Below, piece by piece: positions 52,670 to 61,732 of a DNA stretch of 64,000 nucleotides (its first letter is position 1; the number at the start of each line of letters is the position of its first letter). The notes under the pieces were generated by a model that saw only the letters and a program-made list of their open reading frames with translations, ran no database searches and had not been told where the DNA came from. The stretch lies in the NCBI GenBank assembly GCA_018066245.1, contig JAGHRT010000004.1, positions 180,071 through 244,070 on the forward strand, in the 5' to 3' direction. This DNA is from Candidatus Equimonas faecalis. GTDB taxonomy: Bacteria; Bacteroidota; Bacteroidia; Bacteroidales; Bacteroidaceae. A program made the translations under genes and the position numbers.

Positions 52670-54805
52670 CTACTTCATCTCAGCGCGGAAGTTGCGGAAA
52701 TAGACGGTGAGGTCCTTGCCGCCGGTATTGGTGAGGGTGAGCGTCTTGCACTTCATACCGCTTATTTCTCCGCCCGTGTGTATGACTTGCTCGCCGGCCT
52801 TGTAGTGCATCAGGGAGATGGGCTGCACCTGTCCGGCGGCGTCGGTGGCTGTCAGAGTGAAGCTGGAGGCTACATCGGGGGTGCCGAGGTTGAAGTCCAT
52901 TCCGCCGAGCGTTACCTCGCGGTCGCACACCACGGCTAGGCTCTTGCCTGCGGGCCAGTTCACCACTTCGTTCACGGGGTTCACTTTCAGTTGTCCGCCC
53001 TGGTAGGCATAGGTGAGCTGCGAGAGCTGCGGCACGTCGGAAGATATAGCGAAGGGCTGATATTCGGCCACGGGGTCAAGATTGGTGCCGTTCTCCTCGT
53101 TATAGGCGTTTACTCTCCGGGCAAACATCTCGCCAAGAAGAGGCAGAAGTACGCGGGTAGCGCTCTTGATGCCTGTCTGGTATTCGTGGAGCATACCGGG
53201 TTGGGCGTCGAGGTCGTACATTATGCGGGAGAGGGCCTTCACTTGGTTGTACTGGGTTATGAAGGCCTTATTGTCCTTACCGAAGCGAGGGATGCTCATC
53301 CCAGTAATGAGCTGACCGTATTCAGCGATGTTTTTTGTCTGGAGTATCCAGGGGCGGAGTTCCTCGGTGAGCCAGGGATTGGCAGTAGTAGCCAGCAGGG
53401 TGTTGCAGGCTGCGTTGAGCTTGATCATTTCACCCGAGAGTTTCACGCGGGCTCCGAAGGCTGTGCGGTGGTCGTCCGACTTCAGTTCCTCGATGAGGGG
53501 TTGGAGGTGGCGGCTCTCCTCGCGGCGGAAGCCGTGGCCGTTGGGGCCGAGGTCCTCGTTGTAGAGGGCAAAGGTGCGGAGGGCTTCGGCGGCCTCCTCA
53601 TCGGGCATGACGTCCTTCAGGCTGCGTTCCCACGAGTCGGCGTAGTCGTAGGCCTGCATGTTCCAGGTGTAGTCGGCAATGTTGTAGAGGGAGATTTTGC
53701 TGCTCTCGGCATACTGCATGGGATTGCTCACGAAGCCGCTGACGAGGGGGGCGATGTCCTGTCCGTTGCCATAGGCGGGGCCGAGGAGAATGTGGTCGCG
53801 CACGAAGTCGTTTACGGGGAAGTTCCACCAGATGTAGGCGCGGCGTTGCAGGCGCTGGTTAATCCATTCCATGCTCTCCTTGTCGATGCAGTGTACTACG
53901 CTGTTGCCTGTCCACATCACTTCGATGCCGGGATTCAGTTTGCTGCCCAGTGTGCGCAGGTAGCCCTTTTCCTCGTTGGCCCAGCTGCGGTTGTATTCGG
54001 TGGGGCATAGCACGAGGGGGCTTACGTCGCCCTTGGCCTTGACGAATGTATCGTCCACGAAGTTGAGGAGTTCGGCCTGCTTGTCGGCCTGTGCGCCTTC
54101 GCCCCAGATGTCGTCGAAGAACACGGCGAAGGAGCGCACTCCGAGGCTGTACATGCTTTCGAGTTTCTGCACGAGGCGGTCGCGGTCGTCGGTCGTCCAC
54201 TTGATGTCCACGCCCGGGTGGATGGCCCAGTAGAACTGTACGTGGTTGCGCTTGGCGGCCTCCACCAGCTGGCCGATGCGGGCGGCTTCGTCCTGCGGAT
54301 AGGGCTCACGCCAACGGGCGCGGTGGTAGGGGTCGTCCTTGGGGCCGTAGATATAGACGTTGAGCTTTTGGCGTCCGTAGAAGTCCAGTTGGCGGAGGCG
54401 GTGCTCATGGCTCCACGGCCGACCGTAGAAGCCTTCCACCACGCCGCGCCACCGCACATCGGGCCAGTCCCTGACGGTGCAGGTCTGGACGCAGCCTTGG
54501 GAGGTAATCTGGGCAAGGCTCTGCTGGGCGTAGTACAGGCCACGGGCATCGCGCCCTACGAGCACGGCGCGGCCCTTGTCGTCGATGCTGAGGTAGTAGC
54601 CTTCAGCCTGCGCGGGCACTTGCTTGGCATAGCGTTTCACGGCTTTGTCGCCCACTATGCCCTGCGTGATGCTGAGCCCTTGGCTGCCGAGGGGGCGCAC
54701 TTCGCCTTCGGTGGTTTCGTGGGGACGGGGGGAAATGAGGCTCACCTGAGCCTGAAGGCCGAGTGCGGCCATCGTGAGTACGGAAAATAGGATGGTCTTT
54801 TTCAT
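52670..54805 (-). CDS. secreted GH84 beta-N-acetylglucosaminidase
   Basis: GH84 enzymes release beta-linked GlcNAc (O-GlcNAcase or mucin hexosaminidase activity). The 711-residue product from ATG 54805 has a signal peptide (MKKTILFSVLTMAALGLQAQ), a GH20b-like N-terminal domain (about 22-125), and the GH84 barrel. The barrel starts with VRWRGVVEGFYGRPWSHEHR and holds the Asp-Asp pair in FAVFFDDIWGEG, with KDDPYHRARWREPYP between. A helical domain and a C-terminal beta domain (about 590-711) follow. It lacks the shared C-terminal tail. A consensus promoter lies at 54814-54845. A longer frame to 54946 is rejected. Confidence 0.94.
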   Translation of the reverse strand: MKKTILFSVLTMAALGLQAQVSLISPRPHETTEGEVRPLGSQGLSITQGIVGDKAVKRYAKQVPAQAEGYYLSIDDKGRAVLVGRDARGLYYAQQSLAQITSQGCVQTCTVRDWPDVRWRGVVEGFYGRPWSHEHRLRQLDFYGRQKLNVYIYGPKDDPYHRARWREPYPQDEAARIGQLVEAAKRNHVQFYWAIHPGVDIKWTTDDRDRLVQKLESMYSLGVRSFAVFFDDIWGEGAQADKQAELLNFVDDTFVKAKGDVSPLVLCPTEYNRSWANEEKGYLRTLGSKLNPGIEVMWTGNSVVHCIDKESMEWINQRLQRRAYIWWNFPVNDFVRDHILLGPAYGNGQDIAPLVSGFVSNPMQYAESSKISLYNIADYTWNMQAYDYADSWERSLKDVMPDEEAAEALRTFALYNEDLGPNGHGFRREESRHLQPLIEELKSDDHRTAFGARVKLSGEMIKLNAACNTLLATTANPWLTEELRPWILQTKNIAEYGQLITGMSIPRFGKDNKAFITQYNQVKALSRIMYDLDAQPGMLHEYQTGIKSATRVLLPLLGEMFARRVNAYNEENGTNLDPVAEYQPFAISSDVPQLSQLTYAYQGGQLKVNPVNEVVNWPAGKSLAVVCDREVTLGGMDFNLGTPDVASSFTLTATDAAGQVQPISLMHYKAGEQVIHTGGEISGMKCKTLTLTNTGGKDLTVYFRNFRAEMK

Positions 54806-54813
54806 TGCACCGA

Positions 54814-54845
54814 CAAATTTACAAAGATATCGGCTAACTGCCAAA
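54814..54845 (-). promoter_or_regulatory. promoter of the GH84 gene
   Basis: The minus strand has TAAATTTG at 54814-54821 and TTTG at 54842-54845, 20 bp apart, a full Bacteroidota match. It ends only 9 bp before the ATG, so the leader is very short and the start at 54805 is favoured. Confidence 0.7.
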
Positions 54846-54967
54846 TTTCCGCCCGCTTTTCGCGCTTTTCCCTTGCAAAGTGTCACGGAAAGGGGCTTCC
54901 GCAAGCCGTTTCGGCGGGACAGGGGGCGCACGTCCGCCGCCGGCAAGGCGTAACTTGGAGGGGAGCG

Positions 54968-55057
54968 AAAACTATCCTATAGTGTACGGAAAACTATCGG
55001 CGGACTACGAAAAACTACCCTATACGACAGGAAAAATTACTCCATATAATAGAAAAA
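54968..55057. repeat. intergenic repeat cluster upstream of cca
   Basis: Units with CTATCCTATAGTGTACGG, CTATCGGCGGACTACG, CTACCCTATACGACAGG and a degenerate CTCCATATAATAG core follow one another with GAAAA linkers. Both core types alternate. This and the two flanking promoters fill the gap; no gene is seen there. Confidence 0.78.
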
Positions 55058-55103
55058 AGCATCGTATGCGGGCAAAAATAGCCTGCGTATGGAAAATTTT
55101 TCG

Positions 55104-55111
55104 TAACTTTG
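55104..55111 (+). promoter_or_regulatory. -7 box of cca
   Basis: TAACTTTG in TTTTTCGTAACTTTGTGCC lies 43 bp before ATG 55155. There is no exact TTTG at -33. Confidence 0.6.
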
Positions 55112-55154
55112 TGCCCAAATTGCGCTCTTGCGCCTATAAGAGAAACAAGCGTAA

Positions 55155-56960
55155 ATGAAAATACTCTCTCAGGCCGAATTGGCCGAACTCCTGTCCGACC
55201 GCATTTTCCACCTTGTGGGCGAAACCGCCGACGAGCTGGGCATGGAATGCTATGTGGTGGGCGGCTACGTGCGCGACCTCTTCCTCCAACGCCCCAGCCA
55301 GGACATCGACATAGTAGTAGTGGGGTCCGGCATACAGATGGCCAGCCACTTCGCCCAACGCCTCGGCAAGGGGGCGCACCTCAGCGTGTTCCGCAACTTC
55401 GGCACCGCCCAGGTCCACTGGAAAGGCCGCGAGGTGGAATTTGTGGGGGCCCGCCGCGAAAGCTACAGCCGAGGCAGCCGCAAACCCGTGGTGGAGGACG
55501 GCACGCTGGAGGACGACCAGAACCGCCGCGACTTCACCATCAACGCCATGGCCGTGTGCCTCAACGCCAGCCGCTACGGCTGCCTGGTGGACCCCTTCGG
55601 CGGCGTGCGCGACCTGGAGGAGCGCGTCATATCCACGCCACTCGACCCCGACATCACCTTCAGCGACGACCCGCTCCGCATGATGCGCTGCGTGCGCTTC
55701 GCCACCCAGCTGGGCTTCGTCATAGAGCAGGAAACCTTCGACGCCCTGCGCCGCAACGCCGACCGCCTGAAAATCGTGTCGCAGGAGCGCATTATCGTCG
55801 AACTCAACAAAATCATGGCCGCAGCCTACCCCGGCCACGGCCTCCTCGAACTCTACAGCGCAGGCCTCCTCGAACTCATCCTCCCCGAACTGGTGGCGCT
55901 GGATGAAGTGGAGACCCGATCCGGACGCGCCCACAAAAACAATTTCCACCACACCCTCCAGGTACTCGACAACCTGAGCCACGAAGCCCTGCCCGCCGAC
56001 AGCCACGAACTCTACCTGCGCTGGGCCACCCTCCTCCACGACATCGGGAAACCGCGAAGCAAGCGCTGGGACCCCGCCCAGGGCTGGACGTTCCACAACC
56101 ACAACTACCTCGGCGCCCGCATGGTGAAGGGCATATTCCGCCGCCTGAAACTCCCGCTGGACGAGAGGCAGAAATACGTGGAAAAGCTCGTGGAACTCCA
56201 CATGCGCCCCCAAGCCATAGCCGACGACGGCGTAACGGACAGCGCGGTGCGCCGCCTCCTCTTCGAGGCGGGCGACGACATCGACGACCTGATGAAGCTC
56301 TGCGAAGCCGACATTACGAGTAAAAACGAACAACGCAAGAAAGCCCTGCTGGCGAACTTCCGCATCGTCAGGGAGAAACTGGCCGACCTCCAGCGCCGCG
56401 ACTACCGACGGCTCCTGCAACCCGTCATCGACGGCAACGAGATCATGGCCCTGTTCGGCCTCAAGCCCTCCCCCGAAGTGGGCACGCTGAAACAGACCCT
56501 GAAGGATGCCGTGCTGGACGGCGCGGTGGCCAACGAAAGAGAACCCCTCATGGAACTCCTCTACACGAAAGCCCGCAAGATGGGACTGAAAGCCGTGGCC
56601 ACCTGCCTTGCCGCGCTGATGCTCCTGCCCCTCGCCTCATGCGGCGGCGAGAAAAAGCAAAGCGACGCACGGCAGCACGACGAAGCCGAAGCGGCCCTCA
56701 TGCTCACCCAAGCGCGGGAAGCCCTTGCCGCCGACAGCGTCGCGCGTGCGCGTAATATAATAATAAGTATGCGGCGGCAATGTCCGCTGGCCCTTACGGC
56801 ACGCCGGAGCGGCATACTGCTGATGGACAGCATCGACATGAAGGCCGCCCGCCTCGCAGGCGACACGGCGCAGGAGCGCTTCTACGCCCGCAAACTCCTG
56901 TACGACAAACAACAGGCCGCCCGCCCCGAGGCCGGAGACGGGCAGGCCCCGACACCATAA
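55155..56960 (+). CDS. cca: CCA-adding tRNA nucleotidyltransferase fused in frame to a lipoprotein
   Basis: Residues 1-475 are a complete CCA-adding enzyme with HD domain: GGYVRDLFLQRPSQDIDIVV holds the GG and DxD motifs, RRDFTINAMA follows, and TLLHDIGKPRSKRWD is the HD site. Family members normally end near KARKMGL. Here the frame continues without a stop into a 126-residue segment (476-601) that is a complete small lipoprotein: MGLKAVATCLAALMLLPLAS then Cys496 in a LASC lipobox, followed by a helical domain. The Met of KMGLK is also the natural lipoprotein start. The full fusion would put a hydrophobic segment inside a cytoplasmic enzyme, so internal initiation or a recent stop loss are both plausible. 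Confidence 0.9.
   Translation: MKILSQAELAELLSDRIFHLVGETADELGMECYVVGGYVRDLFLQRPSQDIDIVVVGSGIQMASHFAQRLGKGAHLSVFRNFGTAQVHWKGREVEFVGARRESYSRGSRKPVVEDGTLEDDQNRRDFTINAMAVCLNASRYGCLVDPFGGVRDLEERVISTPLDPDITFSDDPLRMMRCVRFATQLGFVIEQETFDALRRNADRLKIVSQERIIVELNKIMAAAYPGHGLLELYSAGLLELILPELVALDEVETRSGRAHKNNFHHTLQVLDNLSHEALPADSHELYLRWATLLHDIGKPRSKRWDPAQGWTFHNHNYLGARMVKGIFRRLKLPLDERQKYVEKLVELHMRPQAIADDGVTDSAVRRLLFEAGDDIDDLMKLCEADITSKNEQRKKALLANFRIVREKLADLQRRDYRRLLQPVIDGNEIMALFGLKPSPEVGTLKQTLKDAVLDGAVANEREPLMELLYTKARKMGLKAVATCLAALMLLPLASCGGEKKQSDARQHDEAEAALMLTQAREALAADSVARARNIIISMRRQCPLALTARRSGILLMDSIDMKAARLAGDTAQERFYARKLLYDKQQAARPEAGDGQAPTP
56580..56960 (+). CDS. candidate lipoprotein translated from an internal start within cca
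   Basis: The ATG at 56580 begins a 126-residue product with a textbook lipoprotein signal (positive Lys at 4, hydrophobic core, LPLASCGG) and a helical mature region (ALMLTQAREALAADSVARA, ILLMDSIDMKAARLAGD). Comparable small lipoproteins with a DSI...KFY.RKL-type C-terminus are common in Bacteroidales. No separate -7 box is visible, so translation would rely on the cca transcript. cdd starts 6 bp after its stop. Confidence 0.5.
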   Translation: MGLKAVATCLAALMLLPLASCGGEKKQSDARQHDEAEAALMLTQAREALAADSVARARNIIISMRRQCPLALTARRSGILLMDSIDMKAARLAGDTAQERFYARKLLYDKQQAARPEAGDGQAPTP

Positions 56961-56965
56961 ACGTC

Positions 56966-57442
56966 ATGAAGGAATACACCATCCAGACGACCGTGCGCGT
57001 GTGTACCGACGAAGAGCTCACGCCCGAAGAACTCAACCTCATCAATCTGGCCAAGGAGGCCACCCAATCAAGCTACGCACCCTACTCCCACTTCCATGTG
57101 GGAGCCGCCCTGCTACTCCAGAACGGACAAACGGTGTGCGGAGCCAACCAGGAGAACGCCGCGTTCCCCGTGGGCTGCTGCGCCGAGCGCACCGCCCTCC
57201 ACTACGCCGGAGCCCACTACCCCGGAGTGGGTATCAGCCTGCTGGCCATTGCAGCCCGAGGCACCGACGGCGAATTTGTGGCCGAACCCGCCGCACCCTG
57301 CGGCATGTGCCGCCAGGCTCTCGCCGAGGCCGAACACCGCTTCGGCCCCATACGCATCCTGCTCTACGGCACCGAGGGCACCTACTGCATCGACAGCGTG
57401 GGCGCACTCCTGCCGCTGGCTTTCACCTCCGAAGCCCTGTAA
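56966..57442 (+). CDS. cdd: cytidine deaminase
   Basis: Cdd deaminates cytidine and deoxycytidine to uridine forms. The 158-residue product from ATG 56966 (MKEYTIQTTVRVCTDEELTP) is the homotetrameric type: HVGAALLLQNGQTVCGANQE, the CAE zinc motif in GCCAERTALHYAG with the catalytic Glu, and PCGMCRQALAE with the two further Cys ligands. The start is 6 bp after the preceding stop, so it is translated from the cca transcript. An earlier in-frame ATG at 56780 lies inside the cca frame and is rejected. Confidence 0.95.
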   Translation: MKEYTIQTTVRVCTDEELTPEELNLINLAKEATQSSYAPYSHFHVGAALLLQNGQTVCGANQENAAFPVGCCAERTALHYAGAHYPGVGISLLAIAARGTDGEFVAEPAAPCGMCRQALAEAEHRFGPIRILLYGTEGTYCIDSVGALLPLAFTSEAL

Positions 57443-57604
57443 GCTCCTCTCCTGCCGGAAAAGACGGCCTGCGCCGCCGAGCCTCCATCCCACCCCATAC
57501 GACAGAGGCGGTTCTGCGCACGAGGCTTGCACGCGGCGGGCGGAACAATCCGCCTGCCCTGACCGAAACGCATACGAAAACCAACAAAAACAAATACAAA
57601 AACG

Positions 57605-60600
57605 ATGAAAGAACAGATTCTTCCACCCACCGCACACACGAGCCGTGCGGGCCGCCGCCTCAGTTCGCCCCTACGCCACTGCAGCAGCACTTCACCCTTT
57701 CTCAGATTGCCGGTGTTATGCTCTATCCTTACGATAGCACTCGCTCTCCTTGCGGCAGGAGCCATCATCCCCACCCCCGCAGCGGCTGCGGTGCCGCAGC
57801 TCGACACTTACTATGTCATCCGCTGCGTCGAAACAGGCCAGGTACTCGCCTGCTCCGAGACAAGCTCCTCCGACAGCCCGATTCTCTCCGCCGCCTATGA
57901 GAAAGACAACGGCTATCAGGTGTGGAACCTCAAGCTGGGCAGCAGCAATCCTGCGGGCTTCCTCATCTGCAATGGCGCAAACAAGCTGGCCATCGACTTC
58001 GCCCTCCAAAGCACCTGCCAGCCCCTCCTCTGGGCAGCCTCACCCTCCAACGCCAACCAGAACACCTTCTTCACGCCCGTCGAAAACGCCGACGGAGCCT
58101 ACCGCATCTATGCCCAGAACACATCGGGCAACGCCAAAACCAAACTCCCCTGCTACCTCCTGGCTCCAGCAGGCCGGGCCGTCAGCACCACCACCGACGC
58201 CGACGTAGCTTCCACATTCACGTTCACAGAGGTTGAGGCTCCCGTCGTCGTAACCAATGCCTGGGAAGACCAGACCGTGTTCGGCGTGAACAAAGAAGCC
58301 CCCCATGCCACTTTCATCCCCTATCCCTCCACCGCCGCCCTGAAGGCCGACAAGGAAGTGTTCGACAAGCCCTGGCTCACGCCCGAGGCCAACGGCTCAT
58401 ACCTCTCCCTGTGCGGACGCTGGAAGTTCCGCTTTGCCTCCGAGCCCTCCAAGCGTCCCGCCGAGGACTTCTACGGCGACCGGGTGGACGCCTCCGAATG
58501 GGCAGAGGTGGACGTGCCCGGATGCTGGGAGATGCAGGGCTACGACAAGCCCCTCTACGTAAACGTGAACTATCCCTTTGCCGACACTCCTCCCTACATC
58601 AACTGCACAGTCAGCGGCATAGGGCGCAATCCCGTAGGCTCTTACCGCCGCAACTTCACCCTGCCGCAGGCTTGGGAAGGCCAGCGCGTCGTCCTCCACT
58701 TCGACGGCATCTACAGCGGTGCCTTCGTGTGGGTCAATGGGCAGGAAGTGGGCTACACGCAGGGCGGCAACAACGACGCGGAGTTCGACATTTCGGCCTA
58801 CGTCCGCCCAGGCGACAACAACGTCAGCATCCAAGTGTTCCGCTGGACAGACGGTGCCTACCTTGAAGGGCAGGACGCATGGCACATGGCGGGCCTCCAC
58901 CGCGACGTCTATCTGTACGCCACACCCCGCACATACCTCAGCGACCACTACATCACCTCCTCCCTCAAGGCAACCGCCTACAAAGAAGGCAAGCTCAACA
59001 TCCAGATGGACATGGCCAACCCCGCGGCAGCAGCCTGCTCCAAGACCGTGGCCGTAACCCTCATCGCACCCGACGGCCAGCAGGTGGGACAATGGCAGCA
59101 GCCTTTCACCTTCCGCCAGGGCGACACCGCCGACCGGCAAACCCTTCAGTGTGATGTGTCAGGCCTCACTCTGTGGAACTCCGAAACGCCTGCGCTCTAC
59201 ACCCTCATCTTCAGCCAGCAGGATGCCGCCGGCAAGGAAGAGATGGCCTTCCAGACGAAATACGGCTTCCGCCATGTGGAAATCAAGAACAAGGCCGTTT
59301 ACATCAACGGCAAGCGCGTCTATTTCCGAGGCGTAAACACGCAGGACACCCACCCCACCCGTGGACGCTCCATCGACACGGCCACAATGCTTCAGGACAT
59401 TACGATGATGAAGCAGGCCAACGTAAACACCGTCCGCACCAGCCATTATCCCCGTCAGCCGAAAATGTATGCCATGTTCGACTACTACGGCCTCTATGTC
59501 ATGGATGAGGCCGACGTGGAGTGTCATAAGAACTGGCAGGACGTCGGCGGAAAGGGCGGAGAAAGCGACATCGTAAACAACCCCACCTGGCGCGACCAGT
59601 GGATTGACCGCACTGTGCGCATGGTCTATCGCGACAGAAACCACCCCTCCGTCATTTTCTGGAGCCTTGGCAACGAAAGCGGCTACGGCACCAACCTGGA
59701 GGCGAGCTACGACGCCGTACGGGCCCTCGACACCCGGCCCATCCACAACTGCACGGGCCACAACGCCTCCCCCGCCCGCATCTCCGACCTTCACAGCGTG
59801 ATGTATCCCTCCGTCGCCGAGACCACATCGGGAGTCAAGTCCTCCTCGCGCCCCTACTTCATGTGCGAATACGCCCACGCCATGGGCAATGCCGTCGGCA
59901 ACCTGAAAGATTTCTGGGACGTCATTGAAGGCAGCACCTGCGGCATCGGAGGCTGCATCTGGGACTGGGTGGACCAGAGCATCATTGAGCCCGAAGCCGT
60001 CGTCAAGGGCGAAACGCAGAAAAACGGCTTCCCCTATTTCATCAGCGGCTACGACATGCCCGGCCCGCATCAGGGCAATTTCCTCAACAACGGCATCATT
60101 ACGCCCGACCGCAAGTGGACACCCAAGCTCACCGAAGTGAAAAAAGTCTATCAGCCCGCCGAAATGAGCTACCAGACGCTGACCAGCGGCCCTCGGGTGA
60201 GAATCAAGAACAAGTATGCCTTCACAAACCTTTCCTCCCTGTTCAGCCTGCACGTGGAATACCTCGACGCCGACGCACGCAGTCTCGGCAGCCAGAATTA
60301 CACGCTCCCGTCCATCTCGGCAGGCAGCACGAATTACGTGTCGCTGGACAACATGCCCGTAGGAGTGGCCTTCATCAACGCCTCCCTCTGCCTGAAGGAA
60401 GCCACCCCCTGGGCCGAGACAGGCTATGCCCTTGCCACCGAACAATTCACAGTGGACGACACTTACAGCCTGCCCGCCCTGCCCGCTCCCGCCGACGACG
60501 TGGAGCCTCTCACCATGTCGGGCGTAAGCACCGTCACGTTGGCAAACAACCGCACAAACCTCTCCATAGCCTACACCGGCTACATCAACAGCTTCACAAG

Positions 60601-61522
60601 CCACGGCGTGGAGGTGCTGGGCAAAAGTTCCGCACGCCAGCCCATTTACAGCAATGTGCGCTGGATTGAAAACGAAAGCCCCTACGGCTCCCACAACTTC
60701 GGCAACCGCACCGCCGCCGTAAGCGGAGCCAAGCGATCAGCCGTAACATTAGCCGAAGACGGAATGAGCGCCACCTTCTCACAAACCGTAACCGACGACG
60801 AATGCAACTACGTGATAGACTACACGCTCCATGCCACCGGCGAGCTGGACATGACCGTAACCTACACGCCCCTCAAAGAAGGCTTGCGCCGCATCGGCCT
60901 CGACATGCAGTTCCCCGCCGGCTACGAGAGCGTGGAATACTACGGACGCGGGCCATGGGAAAACTACATCGACCGCTGCACAGGCTCCTACATGGGCCGC
61001 TACAGCACCACCGTAACCGACCTCTTTGAAAAAGGCTACATCCACCCCCAGAGCAACGGCAACCGCCTTGACCTCCGCGAGCTCCTGCTGAAAAACGCCG
61101 CAGGGCAGGCCATACGCGTGCAGACAGAAGGACAGGTAAGCTTCTCACTCTCACACTACAACCAGGGCGACTTCTTCGTGCCCGTCATCCACACATGGGA
61201 GCTCTCTGCCGCCGACGAAGTGTACGCCACCTTTGACTACATGCAACGCGGCCTGGGCAATGCCTCATGCGGCCCCGACACCGACACACAGTACCAGTGC
61301 CCCTCCTCAGGCACCTATACCCACACGCTGCGCTTCTGCGGCGTAGCCCCCGGCCAGCAGGAAGGCATCGACACGCCACTCAGCCCCAGCGCCCACGGCA
61401 CCGACACCTCCACCCACCGTTTCTACAACCTCCACGGCCAACCCGTCCCACAAAACTCCCGGGGCCTGCTTCTACGCACCGGGCAAGGAACACGGGGCAC
61501 AAAGCTCATGAAAATGAAATAA
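57605..61522 (+). CDS. secreted GH2 beta-galactosidase with N-terminal ricin-like domain
   Basis: The 1305-residue product starts with a long N-terminal region and a hydrophobic segment near 40-60 (LCSILTIALALLAAGAIIPT) that acts as a signal or anchor. A ricin-type module (about 68-205, YYVIRCVETGQVLACSET) is followed by the GH2 sugar-binding domain (CWEMQGYDKPLYVNVNYPFA), the immunoglobulin-like domain and the TIM barrel. The barrel has GVNTQDTHPTRGRSI, acid/base Glu in WSLGNESGYG and nucleophile Glu in CEYAHAMGNAVGNLKD. Bgal small-chain domains follow, then the tail FYNLHGQPVPQNSRGLLLRT. GH2 releases terminal beta-galactose, for instance from mucin or milk glycans. There is no adjacent SusCD pair. 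Confidence 0.93.
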   Translation: MKEQILPPTAHTSRAGRRLSSPLRHCSSTSPFLRLPVLCSILTIALALLAAGAIIPTPAAAAVPQLDTYYVIRCVETGQVLACSETSSSDSPILSAAYEKDNGYQVWNLKLGSSNPAGFLICNGANKLAIDFALQSTCQPLLWAASPSNANQNTFFTPVENADGAYRIYAQNTSGNAKTKLPCYLLAPAGRAVSTTTDADVASTFTFTEVEAPVVVTNAWEDQTVFGVNKEAPHATFIPYPSTAALKADKEVFDKPWLTPEANGSYLSLCGRWKFRFASEPSKRPAEDFYGDRVDASEWAEVDVPGCWEMQGYDKPLYVNVNYPFADTPPYINCTVSGIGRNPVGSYRRNFTLPQAWEGQRVVLHFDGIYSGAFVWVNGQEVGYTQGGNNDAEFDISAYVRPGDNNVSIQVFRWTDGAYLEGQDAWHMAGLHRDVYLYATPRTYLSDHYITSSLKATAYKEGKLNIQMDMANPAAAACSKTVAVTLIAPDGQQVGQWQQPFTFRQGDTADRQTLQCDVSGLTLWNSETPALYTLIFSQQDAAGKEEMAFQTKYGFRHVEIKNKAVYINGKRVYFRGVNTQDTHPTRGRSIDTATMLQDITMMKQANVNTVRTSHYPRQPKMYAMFDYYGLYVMDEADVECHKNWQDVGGKGGESDIVNNPTWRDQWIDRTVRMVYRDRNHPSVIFWSLGNESGYGTNLEASYDAVRALDTRPIHNCTGHNASPARISDLHSVMYPSVAETTSGVKSSSRPYFMCEYAHAMGNAVGNLKDFWDVIEGSTCGIGGCIWDWVDQSIIEPEAVVKGETQKNGFPYFISGYDMPGPHQGNFLNNGIITPDRKWTPKLTEVKKVYQPAEMSYQTLTSGPRVRIKNKYAFTNLSSLFSLHVEYLDADARSLGSQNYTLPSISAGSTNYVSLDNMPVGVAFINASLCLKEATPWAETGYALATEQFTVDDTYSLPALPAPADDVEPLTMSGVSTVTLANNRTNLSIAYTGYINSFTSHGVEVLGKSSARQPIYSNVRWIENESPYGSHNFGNRTAAVSGAKRSAVTLAEDGMSATFSQTVTDDECNYVIDYTLHATGELDMTVTYTPLKEGLRRIGLDMQFPAGYESVEYYGRGPWENYIDRCTGSYMGRYSTTVTDLFEKGYIHPQSNGNRLDLRELLLKNAAGQAIRVQTEGQVSFSLSHYNQGDFFVPVIHTWELSAADEVYATFDYMQRGLGNASCGPDTDTQYQCPSSGTYTHTLRFCGVAPGQQEGIDTPLSPSAHGTDTSTHRFYNLHGQPVPQNSRGLLLRTGQGTRGTKLMKMK

Positions 61523-61524
61523 CG

Positions 61525-61622
61525 GAAAACGGGGAAATTGGCAAATGAGCAAATGAGGAAGCCTGCGAAAATTTTCTAATTTTAATTGTTCACTCCTTCA
61601 CTCTTTCACTGTTCACTCTTTC
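61525..61622. repeat. repeat segments upstream of the symporter gene
   Basis: GGAAAACGGGGAAATTGG-type sequence at 61525-61560 resembles the end of the symporter gene (62896-62925). TTCACTGTTCACTCTTTC at 61605-61622 is an exact 18-bp inverted match to 62934-62951. The rest of the 180-bp gap is AT-rich with no promoter consensus. Confidence 0.65.
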
Positions 61623-61661
61623 CCAATTTCCCAATTCTCACATTTGCCGATTCCCCTGCTC

Positions 61662-61732
61662 CCCCCTCATCGCATGAAAAGAATATCCCTCCCCCTCATC
61701 GCATGAAAAGAATATCCCTCCCCCTCATCGCA
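61662..61732 (+). repeat. 29-bp tandem duplication at the symporter start
   Basis: The 29-bp unit at 61662-61690 repeats at 61691-61719, with 13 further bases to 61732. It duplicates the start codon: the first ATG (61674) reads MKRISLPLIA then TGA, and that TGA overlaps the second ATG (61703) as ATGA. The second copy opens the symporter frame. Confidence 0.9.
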
